From contig CAYPOY010000134.1 of NCBI GenBank assembly GCA_964412395.1, positions 1 to 12,475 on the forward strand: a DNA stretch of 12,475 nt. Reading direction: 5' to 3'. Positions 1 to 6,707 of the stretch are shown here, piece by piece. Source of the DNA: CAYPOY01 sp964412395 (GTDB lineage Bacteria; Chloroflexota; Anaerolineae; B4-G1). A program made the position numbers and the translations under genes. Position 1 is the first letter of the stretch. Each line of letters starts with the position of its first letter. A model generated the notes under the pieces. The model was not told the origin of the DNA, searched no databases, and saw nothing but the letters and a program-made list of their open reading frames with translations.

Positions 1-2
1 AC

Positions 3-1457
3 ACCCGCAACGAGGACTTCGAGCGCTACTTCCGGGCCATGATGTGGTATGGGCGGATGTCCTTTCACCTGACCAACCTGGACGATCCCGAGGCGGCGCG
101 GCGGGAGACGCGAGGGGCGCTGCTCATCGTGCGAGCGCTCCACAACGCCCAGGCCGGCGATGAGCCAGCGCTCGACGTCTGGGAGCGCATCTACGAGCCG
201 ACCGCTTTCTTCGTCGGCACCGCTGACGACCTGACGGTATACGACTATGCCGCCGTCGCTCAGCAGGTCTACGGTGGCTTACCTGACCCGGCCACGCTGG
301 CCGACGAGGCGCAACTGGACGAATTCATCGCCATCGCCCGGCAACTGCGCGCCCCTGCCATCGTCGGCGGATACGTCACCGATCAGGAGGAGCCCGAGGA
401 GGTGACAATGGGCTTCCGCTTCATGGGCCAGCGATTCATCCCGGATAGCTACATGTTCCAGCAACTGGTCTACGACCAGGTGAAAGGGTACCGAGGCACC
501 TCAGGAGAAACGCCGTTCACGATTTCCCCTATGGGCAACCGGGTTTTCCCGCGCGGCCTGGACGTGCCCGCTGTGTTGGGCAGCGCGAGGGCGCTTGCGA
601 TCCTCACCGCCGAGGGAGACACCGATTACGACGGCTACGCCGAACAATTGGCGAAACTGCAAGGCGAGTTCGCCGCCTTGCCGGAGGAGCAGTGGACTGC
701 CAACCTGTACTGGAACTGGCTTCACACCCTGCGCCCGCTGCTGGAGGTGAAGGGCGAGGGTTACCCAACCTTCATGCGGTCGCCCGCCTGGGTGGATAAG
801 GACCTGCACACCTGGCTGGGCTCCTGGACTGAACTACGCCACGACACCATCCTCTACGCCAAACAGTCCTACGCTGTTATGGAGACGGCCATTATGACCG
901 AACCAGAATTGGTTCGAGGCTACGTCGAGCCGCAACCGGAAGTCTACGCCCGGTTGTCCGCGCTCACCGCACAGATGCAGGCCGGCCTGTCCAGTCGAGG
1001 CCTGCTCAACGACGAAATGGCACGGAAACTGGAGCGGATGGAGCGACTACTGTTGGCGCTCAAGGCCATCAGTGAGCAGGAATTACGCGGCGAGGGATTG
1101 ACCGAGGAAGAGTATGCCACCATCCGCACCATCGGCGACGCGCTGGAGGGGCTGACCACCTTCTCAGAGGAGGTCGAGGGGCAGATTACATCCCAGGCCG
1201 ACGAGCGGATGGCCCTCATCGCCGACGTACACACCGACCCCAACACGAGCCAGGTGCTGGAGGAGGGGGTGGGTGATGCTTTCCCCATCTACGTTGTCGT
1301 GCTGGTGGAGGGACGACAGGTGGTGACGATGGGTGGCGTCTTCTCCTACTACGAGTTCAAGTGGCCTATCGGCGACCGGTTGACCGACGAGGCCTGGCAG
1401 GCGATGTCGCCCCGGCCCGACCGGCCAGCCTGGACAGGGAGTTTCATCGTCGAGTAG
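3..1457 (+). CDS. DUF3160 domain protein, 3' part (start lies before the window)
   Basis: The reading frame is open from the first bases, so the ATG at 39 is probably internal: the residues before it (TRNEDFERYFRA) run smoothly into AMMWYGRMSF, which looks like conserved DUF3160 sequence. About 484 residues are visible. Family-like segments are the NRVFPRGLDVPAVLGS stretch near residue 180, the SWTELRHDTILYAKQSY stretch near residue 275, and near the C-terminus VADVHTDPN-type (here IADVHTDPNTSQVLEEGVG) followed by FSYYEFKWP and RLTDEAWQ. No membrane segment is visible; members that I know of are usually exported or lipoproteins, but the signal peptide would lie outside the window. The molecular function of DUF3160 is unknown to me. 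The gene is closed by a strong terminator, so it is probably transcribed separately from the glycosyltransferase operon. It contains none of the heptamer/octamer arrays found downstream. The family call rests on recognised motifs, not a search. Confidence 0.8.
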   Translation, partial: TRNEDFERYFRAMMWYGRMSFHLTNLDDPEAARRETRGALLIVRALHNAQAGDEPALDVWERIYEPTAFFVGTADDLTVYDYAAVAQQVYGGLPDPATLADEAQLDEFIAIARQLRAPAIVGGYVTDQEEPEEVTMGFRFMGQRFIPDSYMFQQLVYDQVKGYRGTSGETPFTISPMGNRVFPRGLDVPAVLGSARALAILTAEGDTDYDGYAEQLAKLQGEFAALPEEQWTANLYWNWLHTLRPLLEVKGEGYPTFMRSPAWVDKDLHTWLGSWTELRHDTILYAKQSYAVMETAIMTEPELVRGYVEPQPEVYARLSALTAQMQAGLSSRGLLNDEMARKLERMERLLLALKAISEQELRGEGLTEEEYATIRTIGDALEGLTTFSEEVEGQITSQADERMALIADVHTDPNTSQVLEEGVGDAFPIYVVVLVEGRQVVTMGGVFSYYEFKWPIGDRLTDEAWQAMSPRPDRPAWTGSFIVE

Positions 1458-1475
1458 CATTGTGATACTGGCAGC

Positions 1476-1508
1476 AGGGCCGGACACGGTGTCCGGCCCT
1501 TTTGTTGT
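1476..1508 (+). terminator. Rho-independent terminator after the DUF3160 gene
   Basis: A perfect 11-bp inverted repeat (AGGGCCGGACA, loop CGG, TGTCCGGCCCT) is followed directly by a T-rich stretch (TTTTGTTGT). It begins 18 bases after the DUF3160 stop codon. It separates that gene from the downstream operon. Confidence 0.9.
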
Positions 1509-1518
1509 CAAATCCGCC

Positions 1519-1547
1519 TTGCCTGAATCGTCTCTCTAGGTTACAAT
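1519..1547 (+). promoter_or_regulatory. Candidate sigma70-type promoter of the glycosyltransferase operon
   Basis: TTGCCT (1519-1524, 4/6 match to TTGACA) and TACAAT (1542-1547, 5/6 match to TATAAT) are separated by 17 bases. The -10 box overlaps the ATG at 1546, so a transcript from this promoter would begin near 1554 and could only use the in-frame ATG at 1558, almost leaderless. This is the only clear promoter-like site between the terminator and the first operon gene. Confidence 0.5.
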
Positions 1548-4467
1548 GCCACTCCTTATGGATACCACTGCGAGCCACCAACGCCGGAAGACGCTTATCC
1601 TGCTGGTCTGGTGCCTGCTCTTGATGCTGGCCTGGGGGCTCTGGCTCTGGCATCTTGACGCCAGTGACCTGACCTTCGACGAGGCAGCCACCTACTTCGT
1701 GGCCCACCGGCCCCTGTTGGAAATTCTGGAGTACCTCCGAGGGGCAGTGCGGGAGCACCCACCGGTCTACTACCTGCTCATCCACGGCTGGATGGCGCTG
1801 GCGGGCACGAGCGAGTTCAGCCTGCGTTTCTTTTCCGTTGGCGCCGGACTGGTCGCTCTGGCGCTGACCGGCTGGCTGGCACGCCTGACTGTGTCCCTCA
1901 CCCTCCGACACTCCCACACCCTCACACCCCCGCTGATGGGGCTTGTAGCTACTGCCCTCCTCGCCGTTGTACCGGGAATGGCCTACTATGCCCGCGATGC
2001 CAGGATGTATAGCCTGGGAATCGTCTGGACAGTGCTCTCGGCGGGCCTGTTTCTCCGGGATTGGCTTCCCACGAGGAAGATGGGAGATTGGCCGCGCCGT
2101 GCTGCGCTTATCAGCCTGGTGACCGTCAACTGCCTGGCGCTCTTCACCCATTACTACCTGCTCCTGCCCATCCTCGTGCAACCCTTCGTCCTTCTCATCA
2201 CCCGGCGCTGGCGACCATTCCTGGCCTGGTGTGCGGCCCACAGTCTCCCGGCCCTGGTGGGCCTGGCCTGGCTTTGGTTAGCGCCCGGCCTCCAGATGAC
2301 TATCGGGGACTTGCAACTTCTCACCCTTGTCGTGCCGGCGCATTTTCAGGTGTTCCACCTGCTGGGCAAGATTCTCTTTAGCCCGGTGGTCCGAGTTCGC
2401 TTCCATCTACTTTACTGGTTGCTGGCATTGGTGGGCGGAGGTGTCCTCCTTGCCCTGTGGCGTCGCCGGGTGACCGGGGTCTGGCTGGCTCTGGCGCTGA
2501 TGGCGCCCCTGGCGTTGGCTTACGTCCTGCCTCAGCCCCCCGCGCCTCGCTACCTGGTCTTCCTGATTCCTCTCGCGGCCCTGGCGTTGGGCTATCTGTG
2601 TGTGGCCCCCCTGTACCTCACACCCCCACGCCCCCACACTCCCATACCCCTACTGGCCTGGGGTGCGACCTTCGGCTTGGTGTTTGTGGGAGCGCGGCTG
2701 CTGACCGCCGGTGGACTGTACCAGGCCATCACCTTCGACCGGTCTCATTACGGCTATACCCTGAAAACGGTCCAGGCTTACGCTCGACCTGGCGATGGGG
2801 TGCTTTTCTATGGGCCGTGGCAGTGGATTCAGTTTCGGTACTACGATCCGGGTGGGCTGCCGCCGATCACCACGCTGCCGCCCTACGCGCCACCGCATTT
2901 GCAGCCGAACGAGGCCGAGCCGGTGCTGGAAGAACTGCTGGCTCAGTATGGCCGGCTGTGGGTGGTCCCCAGCGCCGTGGACGACGTGGATCCTGCCCAC
3001 TTCGCCGAGGGGTGGCTCCGCGCCCACGCCCATGCGGTATGGGAGACCGATGATTTCAGCCTCTACCTGCCACCCCTTCCGCCCGACACCCCCACCCGGT
3101 CCCTGGGGCTGACTTTCGGCCCTGCGCTGCATTTGGAGCGGGTGGCTTACGAGCCGCAACCTGTGCCGGCGGGCGAGCCGCTCCGCCTGACCCTATACTG
3201 GAGCCCGCTGCATTACCTGGATGACGACGTACGACTAGCGCTGGCCCTGGCCGACCAGACAGGCCACGTCTGGGACGCAGCCTATTCCCTCCCCGGCGCG
3301 TGGGTCTCTCCTCCTTCTACCTGGCAGCCGAGGCAGGTCATCACTGACTACGAGGGACTGATGGTGCCACAGGGCGCAGCACCAGGCGAGTACGTGGTGC
3401 GCCTGATGGTGAACGATGGGGCCACCGGCGAGCCGCTGTTGGTAGAGGGGGATAAAGAGATAGACCTGCTGACGGTCCAGGTAGCCGAGCCCGCCCGCGC
3501 CCCGGTTCTGCACAGTCTGCCTCACCCCAATGCGGCTACCTTCTGCTCGCCAGATGAGGCAACCTGCCTGACACTGGCCGGGTACGAGCCAGGTGGTCTA
3601 CGCTTCCAGCAGGGATACCCTGTTCCACTTACCCTTCATTGGCTCTCCCCTTCGCGTTCCCTCCCGGAACTCGAACTTCGTTTGCAGATTCTCCATTCTC
3701 CATTCTCCATCCTCCATTCTCCACTCTCCATCCTCCGTCCTCCATCCTCTATCCTCACCCGCACCCTTCCCCTGGCGTCCTCCTATCCGGCGTCCCTGTG
3801 GACACCTGGACGTTTGGTCACCCTGCCGACCGCGCTGACGCTTCCACCGGACGCGCCGACCGGCCCAGCCCATGTCACGCTGGAGGTGCTGGGGCCGGAC
3901 GGTAACCCCTGGCCGATGGCTGGGGGAGACAAGTCCTTCCTCTCCATACCAGAGAGGGACCAGGGGAGGGGTTCAACCTTCCCTTTGTTCAACATCACCG
4001 TTGAGGCTCGGCCAGTGCTGCGAAAGTTACCCGCCCGGCTGACGCTGATTCAGGCTGACTTCGGCCCCCCACTACAAAACGAGGTGGGGCTGCGTGGTTA
4101 CCGCGTTGAGGGAGATCCTCGTCCGGGCGGTCAACTTCACCTCACCTATGCCTGGTACGCCAGGGCACGCCCGACGGCCATCTATGCCGTCTTCAACCAT
4201 CTGGTGACTGCCGACGGTGCGTTGGTGGCGCAGGCCGACGGCTGGCCGCAGGGAGGACGTATGCTTACCACCCAATGGCAGGCGGGTGAGTACATCGAGG
4301 ACAGCTACACATTGGCGATTCCATCCGACGCGCCGCCCGGTCCTTACACACTCTACGTCGGTCTCTACGACGCGGCGACTTATGAGCGCCAGCCGGCCTT
4401 CCAGGACAACCAGCGTTTGCCCGAAGACCGAGTGCCGATTCCCCTGCCTGGCGAGGATGGACGGTGA
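1546..4467 (+). CDS. GT39/ArnT-like membrane glycosyltransferase with three C-terminal beta modules
   Basis: A 973-residue protein. Residues 1-430 are polytopic, with about ten hydrophobic spans. The first external loop carries DLTFDEAATYF, the early acid motif of GT-C enzymes, then EHPPVYYLLIHGW and later YYARDARMYSLG, all typical of the GT39/PMT family. By family knowledge such enzymes transfer a sugar from a polyprenyl-phosphate donor to a lipid or protein on the outer face of the membrane; the acceptor here is unknown. Residues about 518-645, 660-800 and 832-965 look like three related beta-rich modules, the last with the pattern GYRVEG, LTYAW, FNHLVTADG, GEYIEDSY and YVGLYDA. Three short tandem arrays interrupt it (near 1893, 2617 and 3691). 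Start: the ATG at 1546 has a weak AGG upstream, but the -10-like box overlaps it, so the in-frame ATG at 1558 may be the true start. First gene of the operon. Confidence 0.85.
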   Translation: MPLLMDTTASHQRRKTLILLVWCLLLMLAWGLWLWHLDASDLTFDEAATYFVAHRPLLEILEYLRGAVREHPPVYYLLIHGWMALAGTSEFSLRFFSVGAGLVALALTGWLARLTVSLTLRHSHTLTPPLMGLVATALLAVVPGMAYYARDARMYSLGIVWTVLSAGLFLRDWLPTRKMGDWPRRAALISLVTVNCLALFTHYYLLLPILVQPFVLLITRRWRPFLAWCAAHSLPALVGLAWLWLAPGLQMTIGDLQLLTLVVPAHFQVFHLLGKILFSPVVRVRFHLLYWLLALVGGGVLLALWRRRVTGVWLALALMAPLALAYVLPQPPAPRYLVFLIPLAALALGYLCVAPLYLTPPRPHTPIPLLAWGATFGLVFVGARLLTAGGLYQAITFDRSHYGYTLKTVQAYARPGDGVLFYGPWQWIQFRYYDPGGLPPITTLPPYAPPHLQPNEAEPVLEELLAQYGRLWVVPSAVDDVDPAHFAEGWLRAHAHAVWETDDFSLYLPPLPPDTPTRSLGLTFGPALHLERVAYEPQPVPAGEPLRLTLYWSPLHYLDDDVRLALALADQTGHVWDAAYSLPGAWVSPPSTWQPRQVITDYEGLMVPQGAAPGEYVVRLMVNDGATGEPLLVEGDKEIDLLTVQVAEPARAPVLHSLPHPNAATFCSPDEATCLTLAGYEPGGLRFQQGYPVPLTLHWLSPSRSLPELELRLQILHSPFSILHSPLSILRPPSSILTRTLPLASSYPASLWTPGRLVTLPTALTLPPDAPTGPAHVTLEVLGPDGNPWPMAGGDKSFLSIPERDQGRGSTFPLFNITVEARPVLRKLPARLTLIQADFGPPLQNEVGLRGYRVEGDPRPGGQLHLTYAWYARARPTAIYAVFNHLVTADGALVAQADGWPQGGRMLTTQWQAGEYIEDSYTLAIPSDAPPGPYTLYVGLYDAATYERQPAFQDNQRLPEDRVPIPLPGEDGR
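1893..1930 (+). repeat. Degenerate C-rich short-period array in the first GT39 gene
   Basis: A CA/CT-rich stretch with TCCCACA and CCTCACA-like units at a period of roughly 7. It encodes LTLRHSHTLTPP in the loop between two membrane spans, where related proteins usually have only a short basic loop. It is the most degenerate of the arrays. Confidence 0.4.
2617..2649 (+). repeat. Octamer-like C-rich array in the first GT39 gene
   Basis: Aligned in steps of eight the units read CTCACACC, CCCACGCC, CCCACACT, CCCATACC. It encodes a proline/threonine-rich loop (LTPPRPHTPIPL) between two membrane segments. Confidence 0.5.
3691..3760 (+). repeat. Heptamer array (CTCCATY), about 9-10 units, in the first GT39 gene
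   Basis: Successive 7-mers: CTCCATT twice, CTCCATC, CTCCATT, CTCCACT, CTCCATC, CTCCGTC, CTCCATC, CTCTATC, then a decayed unit. It encodes ILHSPFSILHSP-like residues (about 716-739) inside the second beta module. The same unit family recurs at 10966-11021. Confidence 0.9.
3929..3976 (+). repeat. Possible coding-embedded dispersed repeat element
   Basis: The stretch contains CCTCTC (3939-3944) and GAGAGG (3952-3957) as a short inverted repeat, followed by a GGGACCAGGGGAGGGG purine block. It encodes DKSFLSIPERDQGRGST, a polar segment unlike the flanking beta-module sequence. I judge it similar in style to small intergenic palindromes, but there is only one copy in the window. Confidence 0.3.
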
Positions 4468-6701
4468 GAGCAAGAAACCTGCTGGGGTGGACAGTGGCGG
4501 TACTGTTGGTGACCACGGCCCTGCGTCTCGTCGCTTGTGGAGAGGTGCCGCCGGGTCTCTACCACGACGAGGCGTATCATGGCCTGGACGCTTTGGACAT
4601 CCTGCGCGGCCATTTCCCCTTATACTTCCCGGCCAACAATGGGCGGGAACCGCTTTTTATCTACCTGATCGCCCTGGTGGTGGGGCTGCTGGGAAAGAGT
4701 CCCTTCGCATTGCGATTGGCTGCCTTCCCTATTGGCCTCCTCACCGTGGCGGCGACTGTGGCAATGGGGCGGGCGCTCTTCTCCCGGCGGGTGGGATTGC
4801 TGGCCGCGGCCGTGCTGGCGGTGACCCTCTGGCACGTTCACCTCAGCCGGGTGGGCTTCCGCGCCGTCCTGCTGCCTCTGTTTATCGCCCTGACAGTCTG
4901 GCAGGGAGCGCTGGGGGTCAGAAGGGCAGGTGGGACAGGGAGAGGGGAAGAGAGGGAGACAAGGAGACAAGGAGGCAAGAGGCAGGAGACAGGGGGGCAG
5001 AGAGGTAGAGGAGAACAATGGCGTCATTGGCTTGCAGCGGGTGTTTTTTATGGGCTATCCTTCTATACTTACACTGCTGCTCGCTTCACCCTGGTGGCGC
5101 TGGCGGCCTTCGGCCTCTACCTGCTGGTGGTGCGGCCTGCGATGTCCCACCTCCAATCTCCAACCTCCAACCTCCAATCTTGGCGCGGCGTCGGCCTGGC
5201 CGCTCTCGCCGCCCTGGTGACGGTCGCCCCGCTGGCAGCCTATGCTGTGGGCCATCCCGATGTTGTGCTGGGCCGCCCGGGGCAGGTCTCTGTCTTCAAC
5301 CCGGTGATCCACGGTGGCGACCCCTGGGGAACGCTGGTCGCCCACACGCTCCGCACGCTGGGGATGTTCTTCGTGCGGGGGGATCGCATCTGGCGGCACA
5401 ACGTCCCCTGGCGGCCTGCCTTCGACCCAGTGTTGGGTGGAGCCTTCGTTCTGGGCCTTCTGGTTGCCCTGCGCCGCGCGCGGCAAGACCCGGCAGCCGG
5501 CTTCGTCCTGGTCTGGACGGCAGTGATGAGCCTGCCGACGCTCCTGGCGGAGGACGCGCCTCATTTCCTGCGCAGTGTCGGCGTGCTGCCGGTGGTGGCC
5601 ATCCTTCCCGCGTTGGGGTTGGACTGGCTGGCATTGCGAATCGGCGAATCAGCGAATCGGCGAATCGGCCAGTCATCAAGTCGCAAACTGGTCGTCGGTC
5701 GTTTTGTCATCCTGGTTTTTCCGCTGCTATTCGGCCTGGGTAGCACTGCCCGGGCCTACTTCGGCGACTACGCCCGTGATCCGACGACTGGCTACTGGTT
5801 TGAACGGGGGGCGGTGGCACTGGCCGGGCGCATCAACGGATTCCTGGGCGTGGGATGGGACGGAGAGCGGATGAGCAGGGGAGCAGAGGAGCAGGAAAGC
5901 AAGGGAGCAGGGGCAGATCGGCGGGCCTACCTTGATCCGGCGTTGTGGGAAGAGTGGCCCCAGGTGCGCTTCCTGGTCGCCGCGCCGGAAGCAGTGAAGG
6001 TAGGGCTTGAGGGAGAGCCCCAGGGTGGTTCCGTGGCGGTCTTCGCCTGGTCGTACGGCGACTGGCAGCGGGCCTGGACGCTTCTCCCCGCGCCGGCCGA
6101 GGTTACCGTCGAGGAAGGGCCTCTTTCCCAGGGCGACCGTGACCCGGAGCCCTTCACAACATACCTGGCTTTTTTCGCCACACCTCCGGCCCCAGCCATT
6201 CCGGCGTTGGCCCACTTTTCCGGTGGCGTCGAACTGCTCGGCGTGGAGGTGACACCAGCGGGCGAGTATACCCCGCCCCTCGCAGGGGGGGATGTGGGGG
6301 GTGGAGATGCCCCCCCCCTTGTAGGGGGGGATGTGGGGGGTGGAGATGCCCCCCCCCTTGTAGGGGGGGATGGGGGGGGTGTGCGAGTGCGCATCCGCTG
6401 GCGGGCCACCGCGCCACTGGCGGAGGATTACACCGTCTTCCTGCACTACCTGCGGGACGGGGAGCGGATCACCCAGGCAGACAGCCGGCCGGCCGGAGGA
6501 CACTACCCCACGACGGTCTGGCGTTCCGGCGACGTCGTCAACGACGATCACTACGTGGAAGGCATTGGTGCCCCCCTCCCAGGCCACGACGCGCTTCTTT
6601 TTGGCCTCTGGCAGCCGGAGAGCGGCGCGATGCTGTACCTGCTGGACGAAGCGGGGAACCCGGCGGGGGACTGGATCAAGGTATCTGTGACCGGCTACTG
6701 A
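4464..6701 (+). CDS. GT39-type membrane glycosyltransferase with one C-terminal beta module
   Basis: A 745-residue protein starting with GTG; its first four bases (GTGA) overlap the stop of the gene before, which suggests translational coupling. GAGGA seven bases upstream is a good ribosome binding site. The first external loop contains PPGLYHDEAYHGLDAL (D35/E36, the GT-C acid pair) and NNGREPLFIYL; later come HVHLSRVGFRAVLLPL and FYTYTAARFTL, typical of bacterial GT39 proteins. About ten spans occupy residues 10-435. A soluble part follows, with one beta module at the end (about 580-740: YTVFLHYLRDGERI, ADSRPAGGHYPTTVWRSGD, LFGLW). Five repeat tracts interrupt it, at residues about 155-184, 229-240, 391-407, 469-485 and 603-639. 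The first two appear to lengthen inter-span loops that are short in relatives, and the last puts a glycine-rich insert inside the beta module. It probably uses a lipid-linked sugar donor; the acceptor is unknown. Confidence 0.85.
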   Translation: MRARNLLGWTVAVLLVTTALRLVACGEVPPGLYHDEAYHGLDALDILRGHFPLYFPANNGREPLFIYLIALVVGLLGKSPFALRLAAFPIGLLTVAATVAMGRALFSRRVGLLAAAVLAVTLWHVHLSRVGFRAVLLPLFIALTVWQGALGVRRAGGTGRGEERETRRQGGKRQETGGQRGRGEQWRHWLAAGVFYGLSFYTYTAARFTLVALAAFGLYLLVVRPAMSHLQSPTSNLQSWRGVGLAALAALVTVAPLAAYAVGHPDVVLGRPGQVSVFNPVIHGGDPWGTLVAHTLRTLGMFFVRGDRIWRHNVPWRPAFDPVLGGAFVLGLLVALRRARQDPAAGFVLVWTAVMSLPTLLAEDAPHFLRSVGVLPVVAILPALGLDWLALRIGESANRRIGQSSSRKLVVGRFVILVFPLLFGLGSTARAYFGDYARDPTTGYWFERGAVALAGRINGFLGVGWDGERMSRGAEEQESKGAGADRRAYLDPALWEEWPQVRFLVAAPEAVKVGLEGEPQGGSVAVFAWSYGDWQRAWTLLPAPAEVTVEEGPLSQGDRDPEPFTTYLAFFATPPAPAIPALAHFSGGVELLGVEVTPAGEYTPPLAGGDVGGGDAPPLVGGDVGGGDAPPLVGGDGGGVRVRIRWRATAPLAEDYTVFLHYLRDGERITQADSRPAGGHYPTTVWRSGDVVNDDHYVEGIGAPLPGHDALLFGLWQPESGAMLYLLDEAGNPAGDWIKVSVTGY
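4930..5016 (+). repeat. Polypurine 7/8-bp array in the second GT39 gene
   Basis: An almost pure A/G tract (only about nine pyrimidines in 87 bases) in which C falls about every eight bases. The clearest units are GAGACAAG at 4956 and 4964 and GAGGCAAG at 4972; further downstream the period wobbles between 7 and 8. It encodes a highly charged Arg/Gly/Glu/Gln loop between membrane spans. Confidence 0.75.
5147..5181 (+). repeat. Heptamer array (CAAYCTC), 5 units
   Basis: Units CCACCTC, CAATCTC, CAACCTC, CAACCTC, CAATCTT. It encodes SHLQSPTSNLQSW in an inter-span loop of the second GT39 protein. The unit family is the same as the one at the start of the last gene (9942-9969). Confidence 0.85.
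5636..5683 (+). repeat. Octamer array (GCGAATCG), about 6 units
   Basis: Units GCGAATCG, GCGAATCA, GCGAATCG, GCGAATCG, then the decayed GCCAGTCA and TCAAGTCG. It encodes RIGESANRRIGQSSSRK in a loop before a membrane span of the second GT39 protein. Confidence 0.85.
5870..5917 (+). repeat. Octamer array (GGRGAGCA-type), about 6 units
   Basis: Units GATGAGCA, GGGGAGCA, GAGGAGCA, GGAAAGCA, AGGGAGCA, GGGGCAGA. It encodes MSRGAEEQESKGAGAD in the soluble linker after the last membrane span of the second GT39 protein. Confidence 0.8.
6271..6379 (+). repeat. 39-bp G/C-rich tandem repeat, about 2.8 copies, with hairpins and G-quadruplex potential
   Basis: GATGTG landmarks at 6291 and 6330 and GATGGG at 6369 give an exact 39-bp period, so each unit adds 13 in-frame residues (PPLVGGDVGGGDA). 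The full units carry a C-run, TTGTA, G-run inverted repeat (7-bp stem, 5-base loop). The third copy has a G7-AT-G8 stretch (6363-6379) that fits the canonical G-quadruplex pattern. Unlike the 7/8-bp arrays, the period is a multiple of three. Confidence 0.9.
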
Positions 6702-6707
6702 GACGTG

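Noticed and set aside
899..916. Inverted repeat CGAACCA-GAAT-TGGTTCG inside the DUF3160 gene
   Set aside because: A single 7-bp stem inside a conserved coding region, with no T-run and no second copy; probably chance.
1444..2241. 265-residue open frame on the minus strand
   Set aside because: It runs through the terminator, the promoter and the membrane domain of the first GT39 gene; the composition is Gln/Gly/Arg-rich shadow sequence.
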